The position numbers were made by a program, and so were the translations under genes. Of a stretch of DNA of 64,000 nt, positions 1 through 7,759 are shown in pieces (positions within the stretch are counted from its first letter, which is position 1; each line of letters begins with the position of its first letter). The notes below the pieces were generated by a model. It was given only the letters and a program-made list of their open reading frames with translations, had not been told where the DNA came from and did no database searches. The stretch comes from JBFMHP01 sp964557295 (GTDB taxonomy: Bacteria > Pseudomonadota > Gammaproteobacteria > RBG-16-57-12). Location: assembly GCA_964557295.1 (NCBI GenBank), contig CAZKZP010000012.1, positions 7,829 to 71,828 on the forward strand, given 5' to 3'.

Positions 1-1102
1 GCGGCAAGGTATACCAGCCGCGGGTGTCGGCGCGCTCGGTCAGCACGCCGGCGATGTTGGTGATCAAGCCGACGACCGCGTCTTTCTGCCGCGCCTCGTC
101 GCTCACCTTGTTCTTGACCGCCACGCGCGCAATGGCCCGCGCCATGATCGCCGGCATCGCCTGCGCGAGCGCCGCCTCGGCGTGCGGCGCCAGATGCTCC
201 ATCGCCGCGCCCTCCGCGCCCTCGCCGCCGGCGATCACGCGCACCTGTTCGATGCTGCTCTGGCGCTTCTCGTAGATCGGTGTCGCGATGCGGTGCAGCT
301 GTCCGCTCGTCGGGTCTTGCGCGGTGATCGCCTGTTCATACTTGCGCGGCGCCAGGCCGTTGCTCACCACCACGATCAACTCGGCGCCTTGCCGCGCCGG
401 CAATTCCTTGAGCGCGAATTCCCGCTCGTACTGCGCGCGTTCGTCGCTCAGCCCTTGATGCGCGGTCAGGCGCAGCAGGTCGAATTTGAGATACTCCGGA
501 ATCGGCTGCCCGTGCGCCCGGTAGGCCTGGTACGCCTTGCGATAGGCGATCAGCGCATCGCTCCGCTCACCCTGCGCCTCGAACACCATGCCGGCGAGAT
601 AGCGCGCGAAGGGCAGTTCGTCCTTGTCGCCCTTGTCCTGCATCAGCTCATCGACTTGCATCATCTCGACCCGCGCGCCATCGAGGTCGCCGAGTTCGAG
701 ATAGTTCAACGCCAGGTAGACGTGCAGCATCACCCGCTCGAACAGCGGACTGACATAACTGCGCAGGCTGTCATTGACCACGGTGGCGCTGGCCTGCTCC
801 GTGAGACTGACCGCCTCGAGCTTTTCCAGCGCCTGCTTGGCCGTCTCCAAGGCGGCGGTGCTGGCCTTGAAATCCCCCGTCATGCGCAGCAGCATGCCCT
901 TGTCCAGGTGGTAGAGCACCTTGTCGCGGCCGATGCGCGTGCGCCGCTCCAGCACCTCCAGCGCCTGCGCGGGCTTGTGCTGCTGCAACAGATCTTCCAC
1001 CGGATTCTGCATGCGGGTGAAGCTGACGCAGCCCTGCAATGACAGGGCGACCGCCAACACAACCCCGCAGCGGCGCGCGCAACGCCCGACCGTCCCCTTC
1101 AT
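1..1102 (-). CDS. COG3014-like lipoprotein with TPR-like repeats, 3' end beyond the window
   Basis: The frame is open from an ATG at 1102 to the first base of the window, giving at least 367 residues with no stop seen, so the C terminus is missing. The N terminus is a lipoprotein signal: a basic start (MKGTVGRCARRCG), a hydrophobic stretch and the lipobox LQGC near residue 25. The body is alpha-helical and rich in Ala, Leu and Glu, with segments such as ALEVLERRTRIGRDKVLYHL that resemble TPR-like repeats; later it contains LIVVVSNGLAPRKYEQ. By recall it matches the uncharacterised COG3014 family, which often sits beside LpoB-like and LPP20-like lipoproteins. It begins 15 bases after the LpoB-like stop, so it is probably the last gene of a three-gene operon. 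The function is unknown; a periplasmic envelope role is inferred from context. Confidence 0.8.
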   Translation of the reverse strand, partial: MKGTVGRCARRCGVVLAVALSLQGCVSFTRMQNPVEDLLQQHKPAQALEVLERRTRIGRDKVLYHLDKGMLLRMTGDFKASTAALETAKQALEKLEAVSLTEQASATVVNDSLRSYVSPLFERVMLHVYLALNYLELGDLDGARVEMMQVDELMQDKGDKDELPFARYLAGMVFEAQGERSDALIAYRKAYQAYRAHGQPIPEYLKFDLLRLTAHQGLSDERAQYEREFALKELPARQGAELIVVVSNGLAPRKYEQAITAQDPTSGQLHRIATPIYEKRQSSIEQVRVIAGGEGAEGAAMEHLAPHAEAALAQAMPAIMARAIARVAVKNKVSDEARQKDAVVGLITNIAGVLTERADTRGWYTLP

Positions 1103-1117
1103 GTCAGCGCATGCCGG

Positions 1118-1726
1118 TTACAGACGCAGCCTTGGCTTCTTGATGTACTTCTTGATCTTCTTCTGCCCGACCCAGACCTTGCGGTTGTCCACTAGGCTGA
1201 TCAGGGTGAGATCGACCTGAAAATACCGCACCTGCTCCTTGCCTTCGGTGTCGACGATGGAATTGATCGTGCCCTTCAACATGAAATCCGCGCCGAGCTC
1301 CTGCCCCATGGCCTTGCGGGTTTCTTCCGCCGCGTGCAGCTCCTGGTCCTCGCGCTCATCGCGTATCTCGCCGCGCTCGACCTTGGAGGCGACGAACTCC
1401 ACGCGGCCGGAGTTGATCAGCTCGCGCTCCATGTCGGAGACGAAGGTGCCGATGCTGATGTGCTCATGGCTCAGGTTGCGCACCTCGCCGACGATCACCG
1501 CCGGCTGCTTGCCCTTCTTGGCGCTGAATTCACCGAGCCACGGGCGCGCGAGCACATCGCGGATCATTTCCTCGGAGACCAGACGCGAATCGGTGTCGTT
1601 CCAGCTGCCGCTCAGATCGCGCACCTCCTCCACCTCGATGCGCTCCACCTTCTTGGCGCACGCCGAAAGCCCGAGCACCGAGGCGCCCACCCACACCGCT
1701 GTCATCAGTCCTGCCAAACGCTGCAT
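1118..1726 (-). CDS. lpoB: LpoB-like penicillin-binding protein activator lipoprotein
   Basis: 202 residues. The signal ends in a lipobox LSAC (Cys at about 24), so the protein should be anchored in the outer membrane. The mature part carries LpoB features: SGSWNDTDSRLVSEEMI, then a VIVGEVRNLSHEHI strand and the helix FVSDMERELINSGRVEFV, and near the end KVWVGQKKIKKYIKKP. In E. coli LpoB activates the bifunctional peptidoglycan synthase PBP1b from the outer membrane. The start lies 2 bases after the stop of the LPP20-like gene, so the two are almost certainly cotranscribed. The family assignment is strong. The exact partner is uncertain because no PBP gene is in view and some homologues are annotated only as LpoB-related. 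Confidence 0.82.
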   Translation of the reverse strand: MQRLAGLMTAVWVGASVLGLSACAKKVERIEVEEVRDLSGSWNDTDSRLVSEEMIRDVLARPWLGEFSAKKGKQPAVIVGEVRNLSHEHISIGTFVSDMERELINSGRVEFVASKVERGEIRDEREDQELHAAEETRKAMGQELGADFMLKGTINSIVDTEGKEQVRYFQVDLTLISLVDNRKVWVGQKKIKKYIKKPRLRL

Positions 1727-1728
1727 GC

Positions 1729-2289
1729 TTATTTTCCTCCTGCCATACGATCAAAGATGTTGTCGCCCTGTGTCTTGATATGTTCCTTCAAACCTTGATT
1801 CATCTCGGTGACGGTCTCCGTCGTGTCCTTCACCTGCTTGAGATCCAGTTCGGCCAGCGCATAGACGATGTTCGTGCGCTTGTCCTTCCAGCGCGCGATG
1901 ATCTTCGAGCCGGTGATGTTGACCTGGCTCAGCGCGCTGATCTGACGGCTGACCGTTTCCTCGCTGACCTGCTGCGCGCCGCTCTGCGCCGCGCCGATGT
2001 AATCCTTGGAGACCACATCCATATAGGAGGTCAGGATGCGCGCCAGCTCGGCGCGCGCGCGGGCATCGGCCGTCGACTGTTGCAGCGAATCATCGCCGAG
2101 CGGCTTGGAGGAGCCGACCCCGTGAAACAGCCGCCCGCCCCGATCATTGAGCACATTGGTGCCCTCGTTGACCCACTCCGGCGCGCCCTTGATGCGCAGA
2201 TCGCTCTCCACCATGGTCTTGCCGCCGCAGCCGACCAGCGCCAGGGCCAGCACGCACAGCAGCAACATCGTTTTCACTCTCGTACGCAT
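1729..2289 (-). CDS. LPP20-family lipoprotein
   Basis: 186 residues with a clear lipoprotein signal: basic start, hydrophobic stretch and lipobox LVGC (Cys at about 21). The mature domain has the LPP20 pattern: PEWVN, then GRLFHGVGSS, the helix ARARAELARILTSYMDVVSKDY, and a final strand NIVYALAELDLKQVKD. LPP20 proteins are envelope lipoproteins of poorly known function. This is the first gene of the lipoprotein operon; an AGGAGG ribosome-binding site lies just upstream of the ATG, and a TATAAT box lies about 40 bases upstream. The arrangement LPP20-LpoB-COG3014 suggests a joint role in outer-membrane to peptidoglycan contact, which is inference. Confidence 0.82.
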   Translation of the reverse strand: MRTRVKTMLLLCVLALALVGCGGKTMVESDLRIKGAPEWVNEGTNVLNDRGGRLFHGVGSSKPLGDDSLQQSTADARARAELARILTSYMDVVSKDYIGAAQSGAQQVSEETVSRQISALSQVNITGSKIIARWKDKRTNIVYALAELDLKQVKDTTETVTEMNQGLKEHIKTQGDNIFDRMAGGK

Positions 2290-2325
2290 GACAGTCCTCC
2301 TGAGTTATAAAGACCCACTTATTTT

Positions 2326-2331
2326 ATTATA
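2326..2331 (-). promoter_or_regulatory. Probable -10 box of the lipoprotein operon
   Basis: A perfect TATAAT on the minus strand, followed by AT-rich sequence, lies 37 bases before the ATG of the LPP20-like gene. No good -35 box is found 16-18 bases upstream, so this is either an activated promoter or an extended -10 type. The site sits between the cupredoxin stop and the lipoprotein operon. Confidence 0.4.
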
Positions 2332-2355
2332 GCTGACGCCCTGCGCCGCCATGCA

Positions 2356-2712
2356 TCAGGCGGCGATGAATCTGCCAACGTACATGTGCATCTCGCAGGC
2401 GAACTCGTATTCGCCCGATTCGGGGAAGGTAAGCGTCACTTCGCGCGGTTTGTTGAGTTCGAGTTCCACCATCCGCTCCAGCCGCGCGATGATCACCCGC
2501 TGCGCGCAGGGCGTGGCGTCCTGGCGCAAAAACCGCAGCCGCACCGGCTTACCCACGGGCACCTGGATCCGCGAGGGCGTATACACCCCGTCGGCGACGC
2601 GGATGTCGATGGCGTCGTTCACCGCCTGCACCATACGCGGTTTGGCCAGCCAGAACCACCAAACAATCAGGGCGATCAGGAGCAGGCCGGCGAGATCGAT
2701 GAGCATGAGCAT
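2356..2712 (-). CDS. Membrane-anchored cupredoxin-domain protein coupled to copA
   Basis: 118 residues. One N-terminal transmembrane helix (LLLIALIVWWFWLA, about residues 10-23) is followed by a cupredoxin fold. Family signatures are FLRQDATPCAQRVI (about 61-75) and FACEMHMYVGRF (about 105-116), where Cys106 and His109 match type-1 copper ligand spacing. The ATG overlaps the copA stop by one base (TGATG), so translation is coupled. Small cupredoxins of this kind occur beside or fused to copper P-type ATPases and probably receive or deliver copper on the periplasmic side. A longer open frame upstream in this phase lies inside copA and is rejected. An alternative start is the ATG two codons later. 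Confidence 0.85.
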   Translation of the reverse strand: MLMLIDLAGLLLIALIVWWFWLAKPRMVQAVNDAIDIRVADGVYTPSRIQVPVGKPVRLRFLRQDATPCAQRVIIARLERMVELELNKPREVTLTFPESGEYEFACEMHMYVGRFIAA

Positions 2713-4946
2713 CAGCGTGCCTCCTCGCGCGGACGGAACCGCCGCAGCCGGTTGGCATTGCTCACCACGGTGACCGAGGAGAGCGCCATCGCCGCGCCGG
2801 CGATGACCGGATTGAGCAACCAGCCGAAGACGGGATAGAACACGCCGGCGGCGAGCGGAATCCCCAGGGTGTTGTAGATGAACGCCCCGAACAGATTCTG
2901 CTTGATATTGCGCAGCGTCGCCTGGGAGACGGCGATCGCATCGGCCACCCCGTGCAGGGAGCCGCGCATCAAAACGATATCCGCGCTTTCCATCGCCACA
3001 TCGGTGCCGGTGCCTATGGCGAATCCCACATCGGCCTGCGCCAGGGCCGGGGCATCGTTGATGCCGTCTCCGACCATGGCCACCACCGCGCCGCGTCGCT
3101 GCCACTCCGCGACCTTGGCGGCCTTGTCCTGCGGCAAGACCTCGGCGATGAACTCGTCCACGCCGACTTGGCGCGCCACCGCCTGTGCGGTGGCGTGGTG
3201 GTCGCCGGTCAGCATCACGACGTGGATCCCCCGCGCCTGCAAGCGGGCGATGGCCGCGCGCGAATCCGGCTTGACTGGATCGGCCACCGCCAGCACGCCG
3301 AGCAGCCGCCCGGCGCGCGCGAGGAAGATCGCGGTTTGCGCTTGCCCGGCGAGGGTCGCGGCCTGCGCCGCGAATCCATCGAGGGCGATGCCTTGCCGCT
3401 GCATCAGGCGCTCATTGCCCAGGACGGTCTCCTGGCCATCGATCCGCGCAACCACGCCGTGGCCGGCGATGGACTGAAAGCCGCTGCTCTCGCGCAATTC
3501 AAGCCCGCGCGCCTGCGCGGCCTGCACGATCGCCTGCGCCAGCGGATGCTCCGAACCGCGCTCGATGCTCGCCGCCCAGCGCAGCAGCTCCTCTTCGCTC
3601 ACGCCCGCGGCCGGATACAGCCCGGTGAGTTCCGGATGCCCCGCCGTCACCGTGCCGGTCTTGTCGAGGATGATCGTGGTGAGCTGGCTGGCGCGCTGCA
3701 AGGCCTCGCCCTTGCGGATCAGCACACCGGCCTCGGCGGCCTTGCCGACGCCGACCATGATCGACATCGGCGTGGCCAGCCCCAGGGCGCAGGGGCAGGC
3801 GATGATCAGCACCGTCATCGTGGCGACCAGCGCGTAGCTGATCGCCGGGGCGGGGCCGAAGTTCAGCCAGCCGAGGAAGGTCAGCACGGCGATGATCAGC
3901 ACCGCCGGGACGAACACCCCGGCGATGCGATCGACCAGCCGCCCGATCGCCGGCTTGGAGGCCTGCGCCTGGCGCACCATCTCGATGATCCGCGCGAGCA
4001 CCGTATCCGCCCCGATGCGCCGGGCCTGATAGAGAAAGGTTCCCGCGGTATTGAGCGTGCCGCCCACCACCTCGTCGCCCGCGCGCTTCTCCACCGGCAG
4101 CGGCTCGCCGGTGAGCATGGATTCATCCACCGCCGAGCTCCCGTCGATCACCACGCCGTCGACGGCGATGCGTTCGCCGGGGCGCACACGCAGCGTCTCA
4201 TCGATGCCGACCTCGGCGATCGGCACATCGAGCTCCTGGCCCGCGCGCACCACCCGCGCGGTGCGCGGCCGCAGCCCGATCAGCCGCTTGATCGCCTCCG
4301 AGGTCTTGCCGCGCGCCCGCATCTCCAGCGCCGAGCCGACATTCACCAGCGCGATGATCACCATCGCCGCCTCGAAATACACATGCCGCGCCGCCTCGGG
4401 CACCCACTCGGGGCGCAGCACCACCACGGTCGAAAACAGCCAGGCCGCGCCGGTGCCGAGCGCGATCAGGGTATCCATCGTGGCGTTGTGCGCGCGGAAC
4501 GACTTGATCGCGCCGACGAAAAACCGCCCGCCGGTCAACGCCATCACCACCACGCTGAGCGTGGCGATCAGCAGCCAGAACAGGCGCTCCGGGGGCGTCT
4601 GCACCCCCGGCATCACGCCGGCGAGATCCAGCGCCATCAGCGGCACGCCCACCGCCGCCGCGATGCCGGCGTGGCGTAGCAGGCGGCGGTAATGGGTCAT
4701 CTCCGCGGCCTCCTTGGCGCTCGTGTCTTCGTCATTCTGCAACAGCGCGGCCGCATATCCGGCCTGGTTGACCGCCGCGATCAGCGCCTCGGGCGCTGCC
4801 GCCCCGCGCACCCAGGCGGTACGCTCGGCGAGATTCACCGTCGCCTCCTCGACACCCGGCACCGCGCGCAAGGCCGTCTCCACGCTGTTGACGCAACCCG
4901 CGCAACTCATACCGCCGATGGAAAGATGAAATTTCGTATCACTCAT
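2712..4946 (-). CDS. copA: Cu+-exporting P1B-type ATPase
   Basis: 744 residues, full length for a CopA with a single N-terminal metal-binding domain. In order: HMA domain with GMSCAGC (Cys15 and Cys18), transmembrane helices, actuator motif TGE (280-281 region), membrane metal site CPC (384-386), phosphorylation motif DKTGT (428-432), SEHP (465-468) and hinge GDGINDAP (626-633). It pumps Cu+ from the cytoplasm to the periplasm using ATP. The downstream cupredoxin overlaps its stop, making a two-gene copper operon. I did not find a CueR-type operator in the 136 bases shared with argA upstream. It is divergent from argA. Confidence 0.95.
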   Translation of the reverse strand: MSDTKFHLSIGGMSCAGCVNSVETALRAVPGVEEATVNLAERTAWVRGAAAPEALIAAVNQAGYAAALLQNDEDTSAKEAAEMTHYRRLLRHAGIAAAVGVPLMALDLAGVMPGVQTPPERLFWLLIATLSVVVMALTGGRFFVGAIKSFRAHNATMDTLIALGTGAAWLFSTVVVLRPEWVPEAARHVYFEAAMVIIALVNVGSALEMRARGKTSEAIKRLIGLRPRTARVVRAGQELDVPIAEVGIDETLRVRPGERIAVDGVVIDGSSAVDESMLTGEPLPVEKRAGDEVVGGTLNTAGTFLYQARRIGADTVLARIIEMVRQAQASKPAIGRLVDRIAGVFVPAVLIIAVLTFLGWLNFGPAPAISYALVATMTVLIIACPCALGLATPMSIMVGVGKAAEAGVLIRKGEALQRASQLTTIILDKTGTVTAGHPELTGLYPAAGVSEEELLRWAASIERGSEHPLAQAIVQAAQARGLELRESSGFQSIAGHGVVARIDGQETVLGNERLMQRQGIALDGFAAQAATLAGQAQTAIFLARAGRLLGVLAVADPVKPDSRAAIARLQARGIHVVMLTGDHHATAQAVARQVGVDEFIAEVLPQDKAAKVAEWQRRGAVVAMVGDGINDAPALAQADVGFAIGTGTDVAMESADIVLMRGSLHGVADAIAVSQATLRNIKQNLFGAFIYNTLGIPLAAGVFYPVFGWLLNPVIAGAAMALSSVTVVSNANRLRRFRPREEAR

Positions 4947-5082
4947 GATTCATTCGACATTGGTTCAATCAAAAAAATCCTAACACTAAACCGCGCAGGT
5001 GCGCATTTTTACCGCTCGCGCTGGATTCACGCATCGAGACATCTTATAGTGTGGGCATTCAATAATTTGCGTGCTCAGAGCG

Positions 5083-6396
5083 ATGTCAGAGACCTACGAA
5101 TTCGTGCAGTGGTTCCGCAATTCCGCGCCGTATATCAACGCCTTTCGCGGCCGCACCTTCGTGCTGGCCTTCGGCGGGGAATGCGTGCTGGAGCCTTCCT
5201 TCGCCAACCTGGTCCACGATATCGCCCTGCTGCACAGCCTGGGCGTGAGGCTGGTGCTGGTGCACGGGGCGCGGCCGCAGATCGATCAGCAGCTCACGCT
5301 GCGCGGCGCCGGGAGCCAATATCACAAGGGCCTGCGCATCACCGATGACACGGCGCTCTCCTGCGTCAAACACGCCGTCGGCGCGGTACGGGTGGAGGTC
5401 GAATCCCTGCTCACCATGGGCCTGGCCAACTCCCCCATGGCCGGCGCGCGGCTGCGGGTGGCCTCGGGCAATTTCGTCACCGCCAAGCCGCTCGGCGTGC
5501 ACGATGGCATCGATTACTGCCACACCGGCGAGGTGCGGCGCGTGGACGCCAACGGCATCAACGCCCTGCTCGACCAGGGCTCGATCGCGCTGCTCTCACC
5601 GCTCGGCTACTCCCCCACCGGCGAGGTCTTCAACCTGCGCGCCGAGGACGTGGCCGTGAGCACCGCCCGCGCGCTGAAGGCCGCCAAGCTGATCTATCTC
5701 GCCGACGACAGCGAGCTGCTCGACCAGACCGGCCGCCTGCTGCGCGAGATGACCGTGCCCGAGGTCGAGCGGTTTCTCCAATCCTCGAGTGAACTTTCCG
5801 AGGCCACCCAGCGCAACCTCAAGGATGCCATCAGCCTTTGCCGCAGCGGCGTCGAGCGCATCCATTTCGTACCGCGGCAGGTCGACGGCGCCGTGCTGCA
5901 GGAACTCTTCACCCGCGACGGCATCGGCACCCTGATCAGCGCCAACCGGTTCGAAGGCACCCGCCCGGCGCAGATCGAGGACGTCGGCGGCATCCTGGAG
6001 CTGATCGCCCCGTTCGAGCGCGACGGCACCATGGTGCGCCGGTCGCGGGAGTTGCTGGAGATGGAGATCGACCGCTTCACCGTGATCGAGCGCGACGGCA
6101 TGGTCATCGGCTGCGCGGCGCTCTACCCCTACGCCCAAACCGGGCTGGCCGAACTCGCCTGTCTGGCGATCCATCCGGACTACCGGGGGCACGGTCGCGG
6201 CGACGCCCTGTTGGACTACATCGAAAAACAGGCCGCTACCCAGGGCATACGGCAGCTGTTCGTCCTCACCACCCGCACGGCCCACTGGTTCATCGAGCGA
6301 GGCTTTGCCGAGTCCGAGCTCGCCGCCCTGCCGGTAGAGAAGCAAAAACTCTATAACTATCAACGCAAATCTAAAATCTTTATCAAATCACTGTAA
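5083..6396 (+). CDS. argA: N-acetylglutamate synthase (amino-acid N-acetyltransferase)
   Basis: 437 residues. It catalyses acetyl-CoA plus glutamate to N-acetylglutamate, the first step of arginine synthesis. The N-terminal two thirds is an amino-acid-kinase-like domain (FVLAFGGECVLEP, LVLVHGARPQID), the regulatory region that binds arginine in the family. The last 140 residues form a GNAT domain with LACLAIHPDYRGHGRGDALL (acetyl-CoA loop). The ATG at 5083 is preferred over a GTG at 5071 because the resulting start aligns with known ArgA proteins and the length is close to E. coli ArgA (443). It is divergent from copA. An argE gene, with an internal stop, lies at 44718-45878. Confidence 0.93.
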   Translation: MSETYEFVQWFRNSAPYINAFRGRTFVLAFGGECVLEPSFANLVHDIALLHSLGVRLVLVHGARPQIDQQLTLRGAGSQYHKGLRITDDTALSCVKHAVGAVRVEVESLLTMGLANSPMAGARLRVASGNFVTAKPLGVHDGIDYCHTGEVRRVDANGINALLDQGSIALLSPLGYSPTGEVFNLRAEDVAVSTARALKAAKLIYLADDSELLDQTGRLLREMTVPEVERFLQSSSELSEATQRNLKDAISLCRSGVERIHFVPRQVDGAVLQELFTRDGIGTLISANRFEGTRPAQIEDVGGILELIAPFERDGTMVRRSRELLEMEIDRFTVIERDGMVIGCAALYPYAQTGLAELACLAIHPDYRGHGRGDALLDYIEKQAATQGIRQLFVLTTRTAHWFIERGFAESELAALPVEKQKLYNYQRKSKIFIKSL

Positions 6397-6490
6397 ATCA
6401 GAATTTGTACAGGTTTCACTACTTTCGTAGTATTGGCTAGGCTGACGGCGCTGCCAGCGGAAGCAGCACCAAAAAAAACAATCAGCAAAG

Positions 6491-6568
6491 TGTGATATTC
6501 GCCACACCATTAACTCATTTTTTTAAGCAGAATGTCCTTACCCTTCCTGGATTAGGGTTGGTTATAAA
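6491..6568 (+). promoter_or_regulatory. CRP/Vfr-like site and -10 box upstream of the SOD-like gene
   Basis: TGTGATATTCGCCACA at 6491-6506 matches the CRP consensus TGTGA-N6-TCACA with one mismatch. TATAAA at 6563-6568 could be the -10 box; no good -35 box accompanies it, as expected for an activator-dependent promoter. A small dyad ACTAC-TTTC-GTAGT is present at 6418-6431. The distance between the site and a start near 6575 is about 76 bases. All of this is pattern matching only. Confidence 0.3.
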
Positions 6569-6600
6569 CTATCGCCACTTGGCAAACTTTGGGGGTCCAC

Positions 6601-7140
6601 ATGATCAAGAATACTGTATCCCGTAGTGCTTTCATTTTTTGCAGCCTCTCTCTCATGACCGTATCTACGGCCATGGCCGACGCCAGTGAGCTGCAAATCA
6701 GCAAAGGAAAATTCAACACCTATGCCTCGGGCCTGGCACGCGCCTATGACATCTCCGGCAATGCCATGATGATCAAGACCCCGGCCGGCAGCACCATCGT
6801 CGAAATCATGGTCCGCGGACTGTTCCCGAACACCGCCTATGGCGTGCATGTCCACAACAAACCTTGTACTGACGCCAACGGCGGCGGCCATTATCAACAC
6901 GTGGTCGGTGGCGCCGTCGACGCCGTGAACGAAATCTGGCCGGGCTTCACCACCAATGAAACCGGCATCGGCGTAGGCTTTGCGAAAAACGACTTCCATG
7001 CCGGCCCCGACGCGGTCTCCATCGTGATACACGACACCGACAAGGCACGCATCGCCTGCGCCGATCTGGCCGCCCATGCGCCGAAGGCCAAGCTCAAGAA
7101 GAAAGGCTTGAAGAGTCGCCACCATAACCACGGCGAGTGA
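6601..7140 (+). CDS. Secreted Cu/Zn superoxide dismutase-like protein
   Basis: 179 residues with a Sec signal peptide ending near AMA-DA (about residue 26), so periplasmic or secreted. The SOD fold is suggested by GVHVHNKPC (His83, His85, Cys89), GGGHYQH (His97, His100), TGIGVGFA and IVIHD (His144) with Cys153 as likely disulfide partner. These give three or four copper-type ligands, but the zinc loop differs from classical SodC, so enzyme activity is not certain. The C terminus is rich in Lys and His (KLKKKGLKSRHHNHGE), which could bind metal. The ATG at 6601 is preceded by GGGGG at a suitable distance. It is followed by a strong terminator and appears monocistronic. Confidence 0.75.
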   Translation: MIKNTVSRSAFIFCSLSLMTVSTAMADASELQISKGKFNTYASGLARAYDISGNAMMIKTPAGSTIVEIMVRGLFPNTAYGVHVHNKPCTDANGGGHYQHVVGGAVDAVNEIWPGFTTNETGIGVGFAKNDFHAGPDAVSIVIHDTDKARIACADLAAHAPKAKLKKKGLKSRHHNHGE

Positions 7141-7168
7141 TTCAACCAACACCCACGCCATCGCGTAC

Positions 7169-7196
7169 AGAAAGGGGGCCCCAGCGCCCCCTTTCT
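7169..7196 (+). terminator. Hairpin terminator after the SOD-like gene
   Basis: An 11-bp GC-rich stem AGAAAGGGGGC pairs with GCCCCCTTTCT around a short loop. The run of T after the stem is short, but stem strength and its place 28 bases after the stop support termination of the SOD-like transcript. Confidence 0.7.
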
Positions 7197-7306
7197 ATTG
7201 GCGCATCCACCCGCACCTTTCCTGGGTGAAATCGCATTCTCCTCGTGCTGATCTATGCTTAGCGAGTCATCACGGCATGTAGCCGTTTTCGAAGAGGAGA
7301 ACCGCC

Positions 7307-7714
7307 ATGAACAACCCATTCACCACGTTCGGCGCCTTCAGCTGGTGCGAACTGCTCACCGACCAGCCCGACAAGGCCAAGGAATTCTACGGCCAGCTCT
7401 TCGGCTGGACCCTGGAAAACATGCAGACGCAAGAAGGACAGCAGGAGTACCTCGTCATCAAGGTGGGCGACACCGCGATCGGCGGCATCATGAAAAAGCC
7501 TCCGATGGCCAAGGACGCGCCGAATTATTGGGGCACCTATGTCACCGTGAAAAGCGCCGACGACACGGCCGCCAAGGCGAAGAAGCTCGGGGCCAGGATC
7601 CTGGTTCCGCCGACCGATATCCCCGGCGTCGGGCGCTTCTGCGTGCTGCAAGATACGCAAGGGGCGACGCTCTCGGCCATCAGCTATATCCCGATGGAGA
7701 AAAAACCCATGTAA
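7307..7714 (+). CDS. VOC (glyoxalase/bleomycin-resistance fold) family protein
   Basis: 135 residues made of two beta-alpha-beta-beta-beta units typical of the vicinal oxygen chelate fold. Signatures are FSWCELLTDQPDKAKEFYGQ near the N terminus and VGRFCVLQDTQGATLSAI near the C terminus. This subgroup is widespread in bacteria and is often annotated as a glyoxalase, but its substrate is unknown. A GAGGAG ribosome-binding site precedes the ATG. It stands alone between the SOD-like gene and the convergent HDOD gene. No specific reaction should be assigned. Confidence 0.85.
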   Translation: MNNPFTTFGAFSWCELLTDQPDKAKEFYGQLFGWTLENMQTQEGQQEYLVIKVGDTAIGGIMKKPPMAKDAPNYWGTYVTVKSADDTAAKAKKLGARILVPPTDIPGVGRFCVLQDTQGATLSAISYIPMEKKPM

Positions 7715-7759
7715 GCCCTCCGCTCCGCCGGCGACCAGGCTTGCGCGGCGCGGAGGCCT

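Noticed and set aside
2952..4679. 575-codon open frame opposite copA
   Set aside because: Antisense to a complete CopA with all P-type ATPase motifs.
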